Assembly: GCA_041652575.1 (NCBI GenBank)
Contig: JBAZHC010000011.1
Span: 1-64,000, forward strand
DNA from: Phycisphaerae bacterium
GTDB lineage: Bacteria; Planctomycetota; Phycisphaerae; Sedimentisphaerales; UBA12454
Length of the DNA: 64,000 nt
Direction of reading: 5' to 3'
Below, one piece after another: positions 16,673-24,392 of the stretch (positions are counted from its first letter, which is position 1; each line of letters begins with the position of its first letter). Under the pieces are notes generated by a model, which was given only the letters and a program-made list of their open reading frames with translations, was not told the origin of the DNA and searched no databases. Both the position numbers and the translations under genes were made by a program.

Positions 16673-18165
16673 AATGTGTATTCGAGATTTAGCCTCGCAA
16701 AATATGCCGCGTCCCTGCTGGAGCTTTCATAGTAATTACCCGGAGAGAAGTATTCAAGCAGTATATGCCCTTTAAATTGTTTGGTAAATTGATATTTGAA
16801 CCACATGGTCCCAAGGTGGCCTCTAAATCTGCTGTTTTGTGACCACGCTAAACCGGACGAGTGTGCAGTACCTCCGACCGTATTCTCATCGGCCCAAAGC
16901 ATATGATAATCCGTATCCATCGACAGCTTCTCGGTTAGCTGAATGCTGTGTCCGAGTCCAAGCCTGTAAAGATTCGTAACTTCGCCTATCATAGTTTCGA
17001 GGTTATAACTATAGGACAGAATTTCACTAACCCGAGGCCACTCACCCCAGAGCGGGTCAAACGCCTCATTCTTGCTGGTATCCGGGTCATCGCCGGACAG
17101 GAATTCGAAACTGCCGCGAAGTTTATTTTTCTTGGCATCGTTGAAATGATATTCGATTCTGTCAACAGTTCCAAACGCCTGAAGGTCCTGCATCTTAAGA
17201 CCACAGCCGGTTAAAGTCTCTTTGCGTCCTACCTGGAAAGCGCCTTCCATTCTGTATTTCCAGTGTTCGCTGTCAGCAATCTTACCGGACATCGCCCCGC
17301 CGATTGTATATATCTCGGCCTTTCTGCTCCAATACGCCGGAGATCTGAACGCCGGCCATATATCATGCGGGTCTGTCGGGTTATAGTTAATCGGGTTATC
17401 ATTCTTGTAGATGAAGTATCCTTCGAGATTCATATTCGACCGTGACTTGTCGGTTAAATAAATAATGATCGCCCTTTCGTCCTGTTCCGTTCCCTGTCTA
17501 TGACGGTCATTGATTGGTTTCAAATACGCGTCTTGCGAGGCACGATTCTCAATGTAAATCATATCAAGAGAAACATTATCATTTGGTTTATATGTGAACC
17601 GTAAAGCATCGAAAAAAGCGGTTCTCGATCCATCGAGCGGATTGGCATCGCATATGAGCCATCCTTCGCCAAGGAAGATATCCTGTCTTCCGGCAACCAT
17701 CGTCAGCGGAGCATCGAAAAGATTTCTCACGGTCAGATTGAACTGGTCAAACATAATTTCGTCAAAATCAACCTGCTGGCTCTTGCGTTCAGGACCATCC
17801 CAGCTTCGGAACTCCCACGTCAGTTTGAGGTTGAAGTCCATATCATCGTTGATTTTGGTTTTAGTCCACCATCTCATTCTGTTCCGCAGAAAATTCCATC
17901 CGCTGTTTCTTCTTGTTGCATCGCTGTTGAGCGTATCGAGGTTCCAGCCATTTACCCATCGGAACCTGTAATCAGCGCCCATACTGAGCCAGTCGGTAGG
18001 ATTGTGGAACCAGTCCCTGAAATCATCGTAGCTTCTACCAGAATCGGTGCTGACTGCGGGTGACGGGGTTGTTGCGGCGGGCTGCTGCTCGGCTGCAATA
18101 CTGTATTGAGCCAACAGTGCCGCGGTAAACATAAAAATAGTCAACAGTTTCCATACACCTTTCAT
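16669..18165 (-). CDS. Alginate-export-type outer-membrane porin
   Basis: A 498-residue secreted beta-barrel protein with a signal peptide (residues 1 to about 24, KLLTIFMFTAALLAQYSIAA) and a short Pro/Thr/Ser linker. The barrel body is rich in aromatic residues and Arg/Asp (GADYRFRWVNGW, NFLRNRMRWWTKTK, TMVAGRQDIFLGEGWL), as in the AlgE-like alginate export domain. It ends in a Phe (LNLEYTF), as typical barrels do. It probably allows passage of anionic sugars or acids and lies downstream of a sodium/solute symporter and its accessory subunit, suggesting a shared uptake role. Confidence 0.75.
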   Translation of the reverse strand: MKGVWKLLTIFMFTAALLAQYSIAAEQQPAATTPSPAVSTDSGRSYDDFRDWFHNPTDWLSMGADYRFRWVNGWNLDTLNSDATRRNSGWNFLRNRMRWWTKTKINDDMDFNLKLTWEFRSWDGPERKSQQVDFDEIMFDQFNLTVRNLFDAPLTMVAGRQDIFLGEGWLICDANPLDGSRTAFFDALRFTYKPNDNVSLDMIYIENRASQDAYLKPINDRHRQGTEQDERAIIIYLTDKSRSNMNLEGYFIYKNDNPINYNPTDPHDIWPAFRSPAYWSRKAEIYTIGGAMSGKIADSEHWKYRMEGAFQVGRKETLTGCGLKMQDLQAFGTVDRIEYHFNDAKKNKLRGSFEFLSGDDPDTSKNEAFDPLWGEWPRVSEILSYSYNLETMIGEVTNLYRLGLGHSIQLTEKLSMDTDYHMLWADENTVGGTAHSSGLAWSQNSRFRGHLGTMWFKYQFTKQFKGHILLEYFSPGNYYESSSRDAAYFARLNLEYTF

Positions 18166-18304
18166 TTCTTTCTCCCTAAAAAACGATTAGTTGATATTTT
18201 TTTACGTTATGCCAAACTGGCAATAGTATTACGCAATTTTGAATATATTTCAACAACTTTTAATAAATTTTAAACAATTTTATTATAGGACAAAAACCCT
18301 ATAA

Positions 18305-20125
18305 CTAATTCTTGCCAAAGCACTTATCCAAATGTTCCTTAGAGCACGGTTTGGTAACCATAGTCACAACAATAGCTACAATAATCGATATCGGCAAAGC
18401 GACAATCAGCGGGTCGACTGTCGGCCAGTTGGGATATGCCGCAAGGATACTTGTTTTGCCATCGGTGAATTTCTGAACCAGTCCAATATCCCCTGCTTCC
18501 TGGGCCTTTACGAAAAGAAGCCAGAAGGAAGTAATCAAAAATCCTACAAACATCGAACATATTGCGGCAGCTTTAGTCATTCTTTTGAAAAACAATCCGC
18601 CGACAAACGCCGGCAAAAACGCCGATGCGCACAAGCCGAAGAATATCGCCGTAGCTCTTGCTATGATGATTGGACTTTTCTGCGCAAAAAAGCTTAGCAG
18701 CACAGCGATAATGATACCGACAATAACGCCGATTCGGGTTACTCCCGTGGTTCCGCCGTGCTTCGGATTAATCTGTTCATAAACATCTCTGCCTATGCCT
18801 GTGCCCATTGTATGGAATTGGCTGGACAGTGTGCTCATCGCGGCCGACAGGAGTGTCAGCAGGAATATTATGCCGAACCATTTCGGCATCGCCGATGTTA
18901 CATACAGCGGAATTATTTGTCCTGCGTTACCTCCGGCATAAACAACCGAAATACTCCTGCCCTGCACGATAGCCACATCTTTGCCGTCGAGCATCGCTGC
19001 GCCGGCCGTTTCACCGGTCAGTTTCACAGGCGCCATTTTCCCTTCGACATCGGTCCATCCGCCGGATTCGTCTTTCTTCATTATTTGCAGAACGGCAAGT
19101 CCTTTTTGTTCGTCTATTGTTTTTGCGACTCGTCCGCTCATCTGCGGGCCGTATTTATTGAAATAAACATTCGATAGTGCTCCGACTGTAAACGCCACGC
19201 CGGTCATCATCAGGATAAATACACCGCCGATGGGTACCGCCCTGTTCAGCTCTCTTTTGCTCTTGACGGTCATAAACCGCACTATTAGCTGCGGCTGAGC
19301 CAGCACTCCTATGCCGACGCCCATTGTTATTGTGGATATAACTACCCACCACAGGTCGTATTTTTTATCTCCGAAACCGAACTTCGGCATAGCTGTCCAT
19401 CCCTGATGTCCCATTTCTTTCAATTTGCCAGGCACAAGCGCCGCCATATCGGTAAGGTACTGATGGCCGTCGATAATTCCTCCGATTTTTATATAAGTCC
19501 AGACCAGCAGAATTCCCATACCTATAAACATTATAGCGCCCTGCAAAGCGTCTGTGTACATAACGCCTTTAAGCCCGCCCATAATCACGTATGCCGCGGT
19601 TATAACGCTGAAGACAAGAAGGGCAACATTATAATCGACGTCGAGCTGCGTAGCTAAAAATTCGCTGCCGCCGATAAGAACCGCTGATGCGTACAACGGC
19701 ATAAAAATAAATATTATTATCCCTGCGGAAATCTGGATGAATTTGCTTTGATATCTTCTGCCCAATAGTTCCGGGAACGTATGCGCGTCAAGACTATGCC
19801 CCATTCTTCTTGTCGGTCCGCCGAGAAACACGAAGGCGATAAAGATTCCGACGAAAATATTCAGCATAGTCAGCCACAGCAAACTCATGCCGAACAAGCC
19901 CGCCGCGCCGCCGAATCCGACGATTGCGGATGTCGAGATAAACGTCGCCCCGTAGCTTAGTGCCATAACGAATGGATGGGCCTTTCTGCCGGCAACCATA
20001 TAATCTGTCGCGCTTTTAGTCCCCCTGTAGCCCAGCCAGCCGAGGTACACCACCATCAGCAGGTAAACCAGAACCGCAATTATTGTCCCCGCACCTACCG
20101 TATTAGCTAAGATATTCATATTCAT
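18305..20125 (-). CDS. Sodium:solute symporter family transporter
   Basis: A 606-residue SSS-family integral membrane protein with about 13 membrane segments. Landmarks are YLGWLGYRGTKSATDYMVAGR near the N-terminus, SYGATFISTSAIVGFGG (Na+-site helix), GGLKGVMYTDALQGAIMFIG and TLLSAAMSTLSSQFHTMGTG. The last segment resembles a subgroup found with a small accessory protein, here encoded 54 bp upstream. A hydrophilic segment of about 60 residues (about 340-400) interrupts the middle of the protein before GQIIPLYVTSAMP. The substrate, probably a small organic acid, is unknown. Confidence 0.88.
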   Translation of the reverse strand: MNMNILANTVGAGTIIAVLVYLLMVVYLGWLGYRGTKSATDYMVAGRKAHPFVMALSYGATFISTSAIVGFGGAAGLFGMSLLWLTMLNIFVGIFIAFVFLGGPTRRMGHSLDAHTFPELLGRRYQSKFIQISAGIIIFIFMPLYASAVLIGGSEFLATQLDVDYNVALLVFSVITAAYVIMGGLKGVMYTDALQGAIMFIGMGILLVWTYIKIGGIIDGHQYLTDMAALVPGKLKEMGHQGWTAMPKFGFGDKKYDLWWVVISTITMGVGIGVLAQPQLIVRFMTVKSKRELNRAVPIGGVFILMMTGVAFTVGALSNVYFNKYGPQMSGRVAKTIDEQKGLAVLQIMKKDESGGWTDVEGKMAPVKLTGETAGAAMLDGKDVAIVQGRSISVVYAGGNAGQIIPLYVTSAMPKWFGIIFLLTLLSAAMSTLSSQFHTMGTGIGRDVYEQINPKHGGTTGVTRIGVIVGIIIAVLLSFFAQKSPIIIARATAIFFGLCASAFLPAFVGGLFFKRMTKAAAICSMFVGFLITSFWLLFVKAQEAGDIGLVQKFTDGKTSILAAYPNWPTVDPLIVALPISIIVAIVVTMVTKPCSKEHLDKCFGKN

Positions 20126-20179
20126 ATTCTCCAGAAAAAAATATATATCTTTTCAAATCCGTTTTATACGAGAAATTTT

Positions 20180-20350
20180 CTACATCTTTTCTTCAGCTTT
20201 ATCCTCTTCCGACGCCCAGTGCTTATCCTCAGGACGAACCTCTGTGGCGCCTTTGTTCCAGTTGAAAAATCCGTATAACACACATAACAATGTACTGGCA
20301 ATACAAAGAATATAAACAAGCGATATCCATTTGTCTTGAATTCCCAACAT
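20180..20350 (-). CDS. Symporter small accessory protein
   Basis: A 56-residue protein with sequence start MLGIQDKWISLVYILCIAST, a single membrane helix (about residues 9-29) with LLCVLYGFFNW, then a charged tail with EVRPEDKHWASEE. It is encoded directly upstream of the SSS symporter gene and has a TTAGGAGACATTAGT ribosome-binding region. Proteins of this size and shape are known to accompany this symporter subgroup. The gene was found by reading the gap between symporter and amidohydrolase. Confidence 0.8.
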   Translation of the reverse strand: MLGIQDKWISLVYILCIASTLLCVLYGFFNWNKGATEVRPEDKHWASEEDKAEEKM

Positions 20351-20579
20351 ACTAATGTCTCCTAATTAAAGTTAATCTCCATTCTTAACGATACTGATAA
20401 GGCTATTTTTATTAGTACTATCCTATTTTCGGTAAACTTCACCCAAAAACCATAATTTTTTTAACGATTTAACAGTAATCAGGACATTGCCCATCTTTTA
20501 TTTTATTGCGAATATACCCACAAATAGACATAAGGCATTAAAAATAAAGGATTTACAAAAAAAGTGACCAAAAATATGA

Positions 20580-21383
20580 TTAATTTATGCCAAGCAGTCT
20601 TTTGGCGTTGCCGTAGAGGATTTTACCCATTCTATCAGGCGATAAATTGAGTTTGTTTAACAGATTAAGTGTTTCTTGCTGGTCACGCCATGGGCTATCG
20701 GTACCAAACAATATGTAATCGGCCGGATGCTTTTCCAAAAGCGCCTTCGCTTTCGGAACAGGCAGATAATCCAGCGCAAATGAAATCTCCATATAAATAT
20801 CCCTGCCGATTATCTCATCAGCAACCTCATCCCACTGCTGCCAGGCTCCGAAATGCGTCGTTACCAGCTTCAGTTCGGGAAACTTTTTCATCACATTCAA
20901 AATCCTCGCAGGGCACGCCCTGTCGATAAACTCAAACGCAATATCAAAACCGGTGTGCATTACAAGAATCAAATCGTATTTACACACCTGCTCGTAAAAC
21001 TCGAACATCAACTCGTCATCAAGATAAAAATCCTGATAGTACGGATGCATTTTAATGCCCTTTAGCCCCGCCTCAGCAATCTGCTTTATATGCCCGTCCC
21101 TCTCAGGGTCAGTCGGATGAACGGAACCAAACGGAATTATCCTATCGGATTGAATCTGCTTCGACCAGTCGAAAATCGGCTGAAACTGCCTGGGCTTTGT
21201 GGCAATCGAACAGATAACACTTCTCTCAATGCCAGCCTTGTCCATCGATTTCAATAACGAACCAATCGTACTGTCCAGAAAATACGGAATCTCCGGATGA
21301 TGCTCGGTAAGAGCCTTCATAGCCTTGGGAGCCAAATCGTCACTAAACGCGTGTGTATGAAAATCTATTATTTTCTTAGCCAC
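20580..21383 (-). CDS. Amidohydrolase family protein (metal-dependent, TIM-barrel)
   Basis: A 267-residue member of the amidohydrolase_2 family, with IIDFHTHAF (residues 5-13, metal ligands HxH), IKMHPYYQDF, VMHTGFDIAF, TTHFGAWQQW and a terminal ILFGTDSPWRDQQETL with the conserved Asp. Relatives decarboxylate or hydrolyse aromatic or lactone substrates; the substrate is unknown. The start is GTG (21381-21383), and no alternative start precedes the HxH motif. This GTG, together with the AAAGGAAAT ribosome-binding site, belongs to a dispersed 49-bp repeat unit. Confidence 0.8.
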   Translation of the reverse strand: MAKKIIDFHTHAFSDDLAPKAMKALTEHHPEIPYFLDSTIGSLLKSMDKAGIERSVICSIATKPRQFQPIFDWSKQIQSDRIIPFGSVHPTDPERDGHIKQIAEAGLKGIKMHPYYQDFYLDDELMFEFYEQVCKYDLILVMHTGFDIAFEFIDRACPARILNVMKKFPELKLVTTHFGAWQQWDEVADEIIGRDIYMEISFALDYLPVPKAKALLEKHPADYILFGTDSPWRDQQETLNLLNKLNLSPDRMGKILYGNAKRLLGIN

Positions 21384-21485
21384 AGAGATTTCCTTTAAAT
21401 TACTTATTAGCCACAGAGTTCACAGAGGCCACAGAGATTTCCTTTAAATTACTTATTAGCCACAGAGCTCACAGAGGCCACAGAG
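21381..21485. repeat. Two 49-bp tandem repeat units with CACAGAG motifs
   Basis: Units 21381-21429 and 21430-21478 are identical except for one base; a third begins at 21479. Each unit carries CACAGAG, then ATTTCCTTTAAATTACTTAT, then AGCCACAGAG and TTCACAGAGG or CTCACAGAGG. Read on the minus strand, the unit nearest the amidohydrolase gene supplies AAAGGAAATCTCTGTG, its ribosome-binding site and start codon. A unit of the same length and order occurs at 30360-30408 before rpe. Confidence 0.9.
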
Positions 21486-21577
21486 ATATAACTTATACCA
21501 AAAAAGTATTTTCTGCAAGAGGGTAATTAGATAAAACATAGCCACGAAGCCACAAAGGCACAAAGACATAAAAAGAG

Positions 21578-22150
21578 CTAAAAGTTTAATACAGCAAATT
21601 CGCCGTGATAAACCTTGGCGGCTTCGTCATAGGCCCTTGCGGCGTCTTCCTCATTGTCGAAGTGTCCTAAATATATTCGCCGATGATTACAATTTAAAGA
21701 TACTTCCCATTTGTTACTATTTTTAATTTTGCTAACGCCTTTGTATATTGAAGAGCCCTTAATACGCTTTCGATTGCTGCTACTTTCTGAAAATGTGGCC
21801 AATCGGAGGTTTTGTCTTGTGTTGTTCAGGCCGTTACGGTCTTTGTGGTCAACGATAACACCTTTTGGAGCATTTATAATCAGCCGGTGCATATATATGA
21901 CTCTTCCGCCTTCGATGCGGGCGACATAATGATTTTTACTTTTGTTTTCAGTACATTGCCAGTCGTTCTGAATCAATGCCGGATAGTCTTGGGGAGAGAC
22001 GAGAACATATTTTGTCTCAGCAGATTTTCCGCCAAACAGTTTTATTTTCCGAAAGGCGAAGCCGAAGCGTTTCCTGCGGTAGCGAAGAAGGAAATAAACA
22101 ACAATACTTTCGATAATATTCGGCAATTTAATGCGAAGGTCTATATACAT
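21578..22150 (-). CDS. HNH endonuclease with C-terminal AP2 DNA-binding domain
   Basis: A 190-residue protein of the homing-endonuclease type. The HNH region runs from VIYMHRLIINAPKG through VDHKDRNGLNNTRQNLRLAT (about 84-118) with the His-Asp-His-Asn set. The AP2/ERF domain spans about 132-189, including IYKGVSK, YLGHFDNEEDAARAYDEAAK and GEFAVLNF. A longer frame reaches 22216, but the ATG at 22150 has a clear GGAGATAATA ribosome-binding site. Such proteins are usually mobile and encoded in phages, introns or intergenic spaces. The surrounding DNA is packed with repeats. Confidence 0.85.
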   Translation of the reverse strand: MYIDLRIKLPNIIESIVVYFLLRYRRKRFGFAFRKIKLFGGKSAETKYVLVSPQDYPALIQNDWQCTENKSKNHYVARIEGGRVIYMHRLIINAPKGVIVDHKDRNGLNNTRQNLRLATFSESSSNRKRIKGSSIYKGVSKIKNSNKWEVSLNCNHRRIYLGHFDNEEDAARAYDEAAKVYHGEFAVLNF

Positions 22151-22344
22151 TATTATCTCCTGTTTTTTAGCCACTGATGACACGGTTTTTTTCACCACAG
22201 AGTCACGAAGACACACGAAGATATTGCTTCAACTAAGCTATTCAGCTTAAATTCAGATTAATCAACCCGCTCTACAAGCGAGCTTGCCCGCAGTTCTCAA
22301 ATCTGAATTTTTTACGGCTGCGCCAAAAAGTTGAAGCTGTACGT

Positions 22345-22463
22345 TTGCTTTAAGGCACAGTTCCGCAGGGCAAAATTCAAAACGATGTGCCGGCGTCAAG
22401 TTTACTTGTAAGCAAGGTACGAGTTTTGAATTTAATGTGCATTTATGCATTGCCTTAAAGCAA
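22345..22463. repeat. Nested perfect inverted repeats (structured element)
   Basis: Outer arms TTGCTTTAAGGCA (22345-22357) and TGCCTTAAAGCAA (22451-22463) are perfect 13-bp inverted repeats. Inside them AAATTCAAAAC (22373-22383) and GTTTTGAATTT (22423-22433) are perfect 11-bp inverted repeats. The whole 119 bp could fold as one interrupted stem, as RNA or as single-stranded DNA. No known riboswitch or attC core was recognised. Confidence 0.8.
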
Positions 22464-22724
22464 TATAGCCTCCGTGAACTCTGTGTTCTCTGTGGCTATA
22501 TAATTCGTGTCTTAGTGCCTTAGTGGCTCTCTACCCTTACTGAAAAGTTGCGCGGTTTTGACGAACTTTTCGCGGATTTTTTTTGAGTGAAATTCGTAAG
22601 TGCTTATGAGGCTGAGAGATAAAAATTTGAAAAAAATCTTATTTTTCACAAATGCGCAATTTTTTTATTGCGCGTTTTTGATTATTCGGACAAGGGAAGT
22701 AGGGTTTAGGGTATAGGAAAGTGA

Positions 22725-22799
22725 AAAATTGAGGAGCCGCCGGAGGCGGGAAAATAAAGATAAAATTGGTTGAGTTTAAAAAGAACAGGAGTATAATTT
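22725..22799 (+). repeat. Left direct repeat flanking the DUF3800 gene
   Basis: Two blocks, 22725-22748 (24 bp) and 22758-22799 (42 bp), recur at 23680-23703 (identical) and 23815-23856 (one mismatch). Together they bracket the DUF3800 gene in direct orientation, about 1 kb apart. Confidence 0.9.
22770..22797 (+). promoter_or_regulatory. Promoter of the DUF3800 gene
   Basis: TTGAGT (22770-22775), a 16-nt spacer and perfect TATAAT (22792-22797), 29 nt before the ATG. It lies inside the direct repeat, so a second copy of the promoter exists at 23827-23854. Confidence 0.65.
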
Positions 22800-22826
22800 G
22801 GCGTAATAATAAGATGGGAATTAGAA

Positions 22827-23567
22827 ATGGATTATTATTTATTTCTCGACGAGACAGGAGACCACGGTTTAAGCTACGTTGACGAAAACTTCCCGATTTT
22901 TCTATTATGCGGATGTCTTGTAACATCAGAAAATCTGAAAAAAGCTGAAGAAAAAATAAATAATTTTAAATTAAGATTTTTCAAAACATCCGAGGTCATA
23001 TTACATTCAAGAGATATTCGTAAATGCGAAGGCTCTTTCCAGATTTTATTCGATTTAAAAATTAAGGAAGAATTTTATAAGACTCTTAATGGCATTTTAT
23101 CCGACCTGGACTATTGTTTGATCGGTTCGGCAATAAATAAAAAAGAACACATCATAAAATACGGCAAAAGTGCCAAAGACCCATATTCAATTGCATTATC
23201 TTTTATTCTCGAACGAACGGTTTTTTATTTGAATAGTGCATCTTCCAATTCTTCTGTCAGTATTCTGGTCGAGAAAAGAGGAAAAGCCGAAGATAAAAAA
23301 CTGCTTTCAGATTTTAACTCCATAATGGACAGAGGCACATACTATCTAAGCGTTGACAGATTGAAAAAAACCATTAAGGATTTTTCTTTTCTCAGTAAGA
23401 GAGAAAATATTGTCGGGCTGCAAATAGCCGACTTATGCGCATATCCGCTTGCACGGCATTTGCTCAATCCCAAAGAACCTTATATACCTTTCAAAACGAT
23501 AGAGAAGAAGATTTATTGCGATGGTAATAATCGATATAACGGGTGGGGTTTAAAAGTGTTTCCATAA
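22827..23567 (+). CDS. DUF3800 domain protein
   Basis: A 246-residue protein of the DUF3800 family. It starts YYLFLDETGDHG (residues 3-14; the acidic DE.GD signature), has LHSRDIRKCEG at about 64-74, and ends with VGLQIADLCAYPLARHLL, a conserved QxAD segment. An RNase H-like nuclease fold has been suggested for this family, and members occur near defence and mobile genes; the biochemical role is not established. It is AT-rich relative to the housekeeping genes nearby and bracketed by direct repeats. Confidence 0.75.
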   Translation: MDYYLFLDETGDHGLSYVDENFPIFLLCGCLVTSENLKKAEEKINNFKLRFFKTSEVILHSRDIRKCEGSFQILFDLKIKEEFYKTLNGILSDLDYCLIGSAINKKEHIIKYGKSAKDPYSIALSFILERTVFYLNSASSNSSVSILVEKRGKAEDKKLLSDFNSIMDRGTYYLSVDRLKKTIKDFSFLSKRENIVGLQIADLCAYPLARHLLNPKEPYIPFKTIEKKIYCDGNNRYNGWGLKVFP

Positions 23568-23679
23568 AAAAAGCAAGGAGTCAAACAAACAACCCCTTGC
23601 CGACTGGGGACACCCCAATCCTTAAGTATAATACGACAAAAAACACTTCCGAGTCCAGTAAATTTTTAAATTTTTTAAC

Positions 23680-23856
23680 AAAATTGAGGAGCCGCCGGAG
23701 GCGAGCAAGTTTTGAAAAATGCGGGTTTACCCCCTCCCAAATTTCCCTCAAGGAGGAAATTTCTGATAATTCGGGGGTCTTCGCTACGCTACGACGCTGC
23801 GCTTCAAAAAAAACAGATAAAATTGGTTGAGTTTAAAAAGAACAGGGGTATAATTT
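23680..23856 (+). repeat. Right direct repeat with promoter copy
   Basis: A 24-bp block (23680-23703) and a 42-bp block (23815-23856) repeat the left flank of the DUF3800 gene, here separated by 111 bp instead of 9. The second block again carries TTGAGT-16 nt-TATAAT (23827-23854), pointing into a region with no full gene. Confidence 0.9.
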
Positions 23857-23964
23857 TATCAGTTCTTTGAGGAGCAATAAGGAAGAATCAAAGCTAAAAA
23901 CAAAAAAACATCAAAAAAATAAAGAGCAACATTATTGAACTTTGCGGCAAAAAGGAAAAGCGAA

Positions 23965-24054
23965 ATGGAATTCGATATAGTAAAATTAGGCCAATTAAAA
24001 AGGCAAATTAATTTCGATACCTTAAGATTTTCATTTTTTGGAATGAATGTTTAA
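23965..24054 (+). pseudogene. Possible 29-residue remnant ORF after the second promoter copy
   Basis: ATG at 23965 with AAAGGAAAAGCGAA upstream opens a frame starting MEFDIVKLGQLKRQINFDTL and closing with TAA at 24052-24054. No homologue was recognised. It may be the start of a gene lost by deletion, or chance. Confidence 0.25.
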
Positions 24055-24225
24055 GGTAAATGGTGGGTTACTTTTACCGCTCGCTACTGGTCGCGGACGT
24101 TTAAAGATTACCCACGCGCTAACCGATTAATATACCCATCGCTTACGGTTAAAGATTACCCATCGCTTACCCTACGCAGGGTCTTCGCTTCGCTTCGACG
24201 CTCCGGGCTCGGTAAAATAATCTGC

Positions 24226-24254
24226 TTGACAGTGCCCTATGGTATCCCTAAAAT
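24226..24254 (+). promoter_or_regulatory. Promoter of the GAPDH gene
   Basis: Perfect -35 TTGACA (24226-24231), a 17-nt spacer and -10 TAAAAT (24249-24254). It leaves a leader of about 130 nt that includes a CACAAAG-type repeat before the AAAGGAG ribosome-binding site. Confidence 0.65.
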
Positions 24255-24392
24255 CCGCACTCCGAAAAGTGTAAAACAGCCGCAAAGGCACAAAGTCACT
24301 AAAAAAAGCATAAATATAACGCTTAAACTACTTCGTGTTAGTGTTTTGGTGGCTAAATAACTATAAATCTTTATTCTAAAAGGAGTTGTTCG

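Larger units (their letters stand above)
22151..22826. other. Gene-free, highly structured region
   Basis: Between the divergent HNH-AP2 and DUF3800 genes I see no convincing gene. It holds CACAGAG/CTCTGTG repeats (22165-22235 and 22468-22530), an imperfect hairpin with arms AAATTCAGATT and AATCTGAATTT near 22250-22317, a nested inverted repeat (22345-22463), a GGGTTTAGGGTATAGG repeat near 22700, and the left direct repeat with its promoter (22725-22799). Confidence 0.7.
23568..24225. other. Repeat-rich gap after the DUF3800 gene
   Basis: Contains the right direct repeat, a fragment with CGCTACGCTACGACGCTGCG, a possible remnant reading frame at 23965-24054, and short repeats of the type TTAAAGATTACCCA (about 24100-24170) followed by CGCAGGGTCTTCGCTTCGCT. 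The last recurs in altered form near 32640. No complete gene was seen. Confidence 0.6.

Noticed and set aside
21381..21485. CRISPR array
   Set aside because: The 49-bp units are directly joined with no unique spacers, and no cas genes are present.
22250..22463. Integron attC site
   Set aside because: The inverted repeats lack the RYYYAAC/GTTRRRY core, and no integrase gene is nearby.
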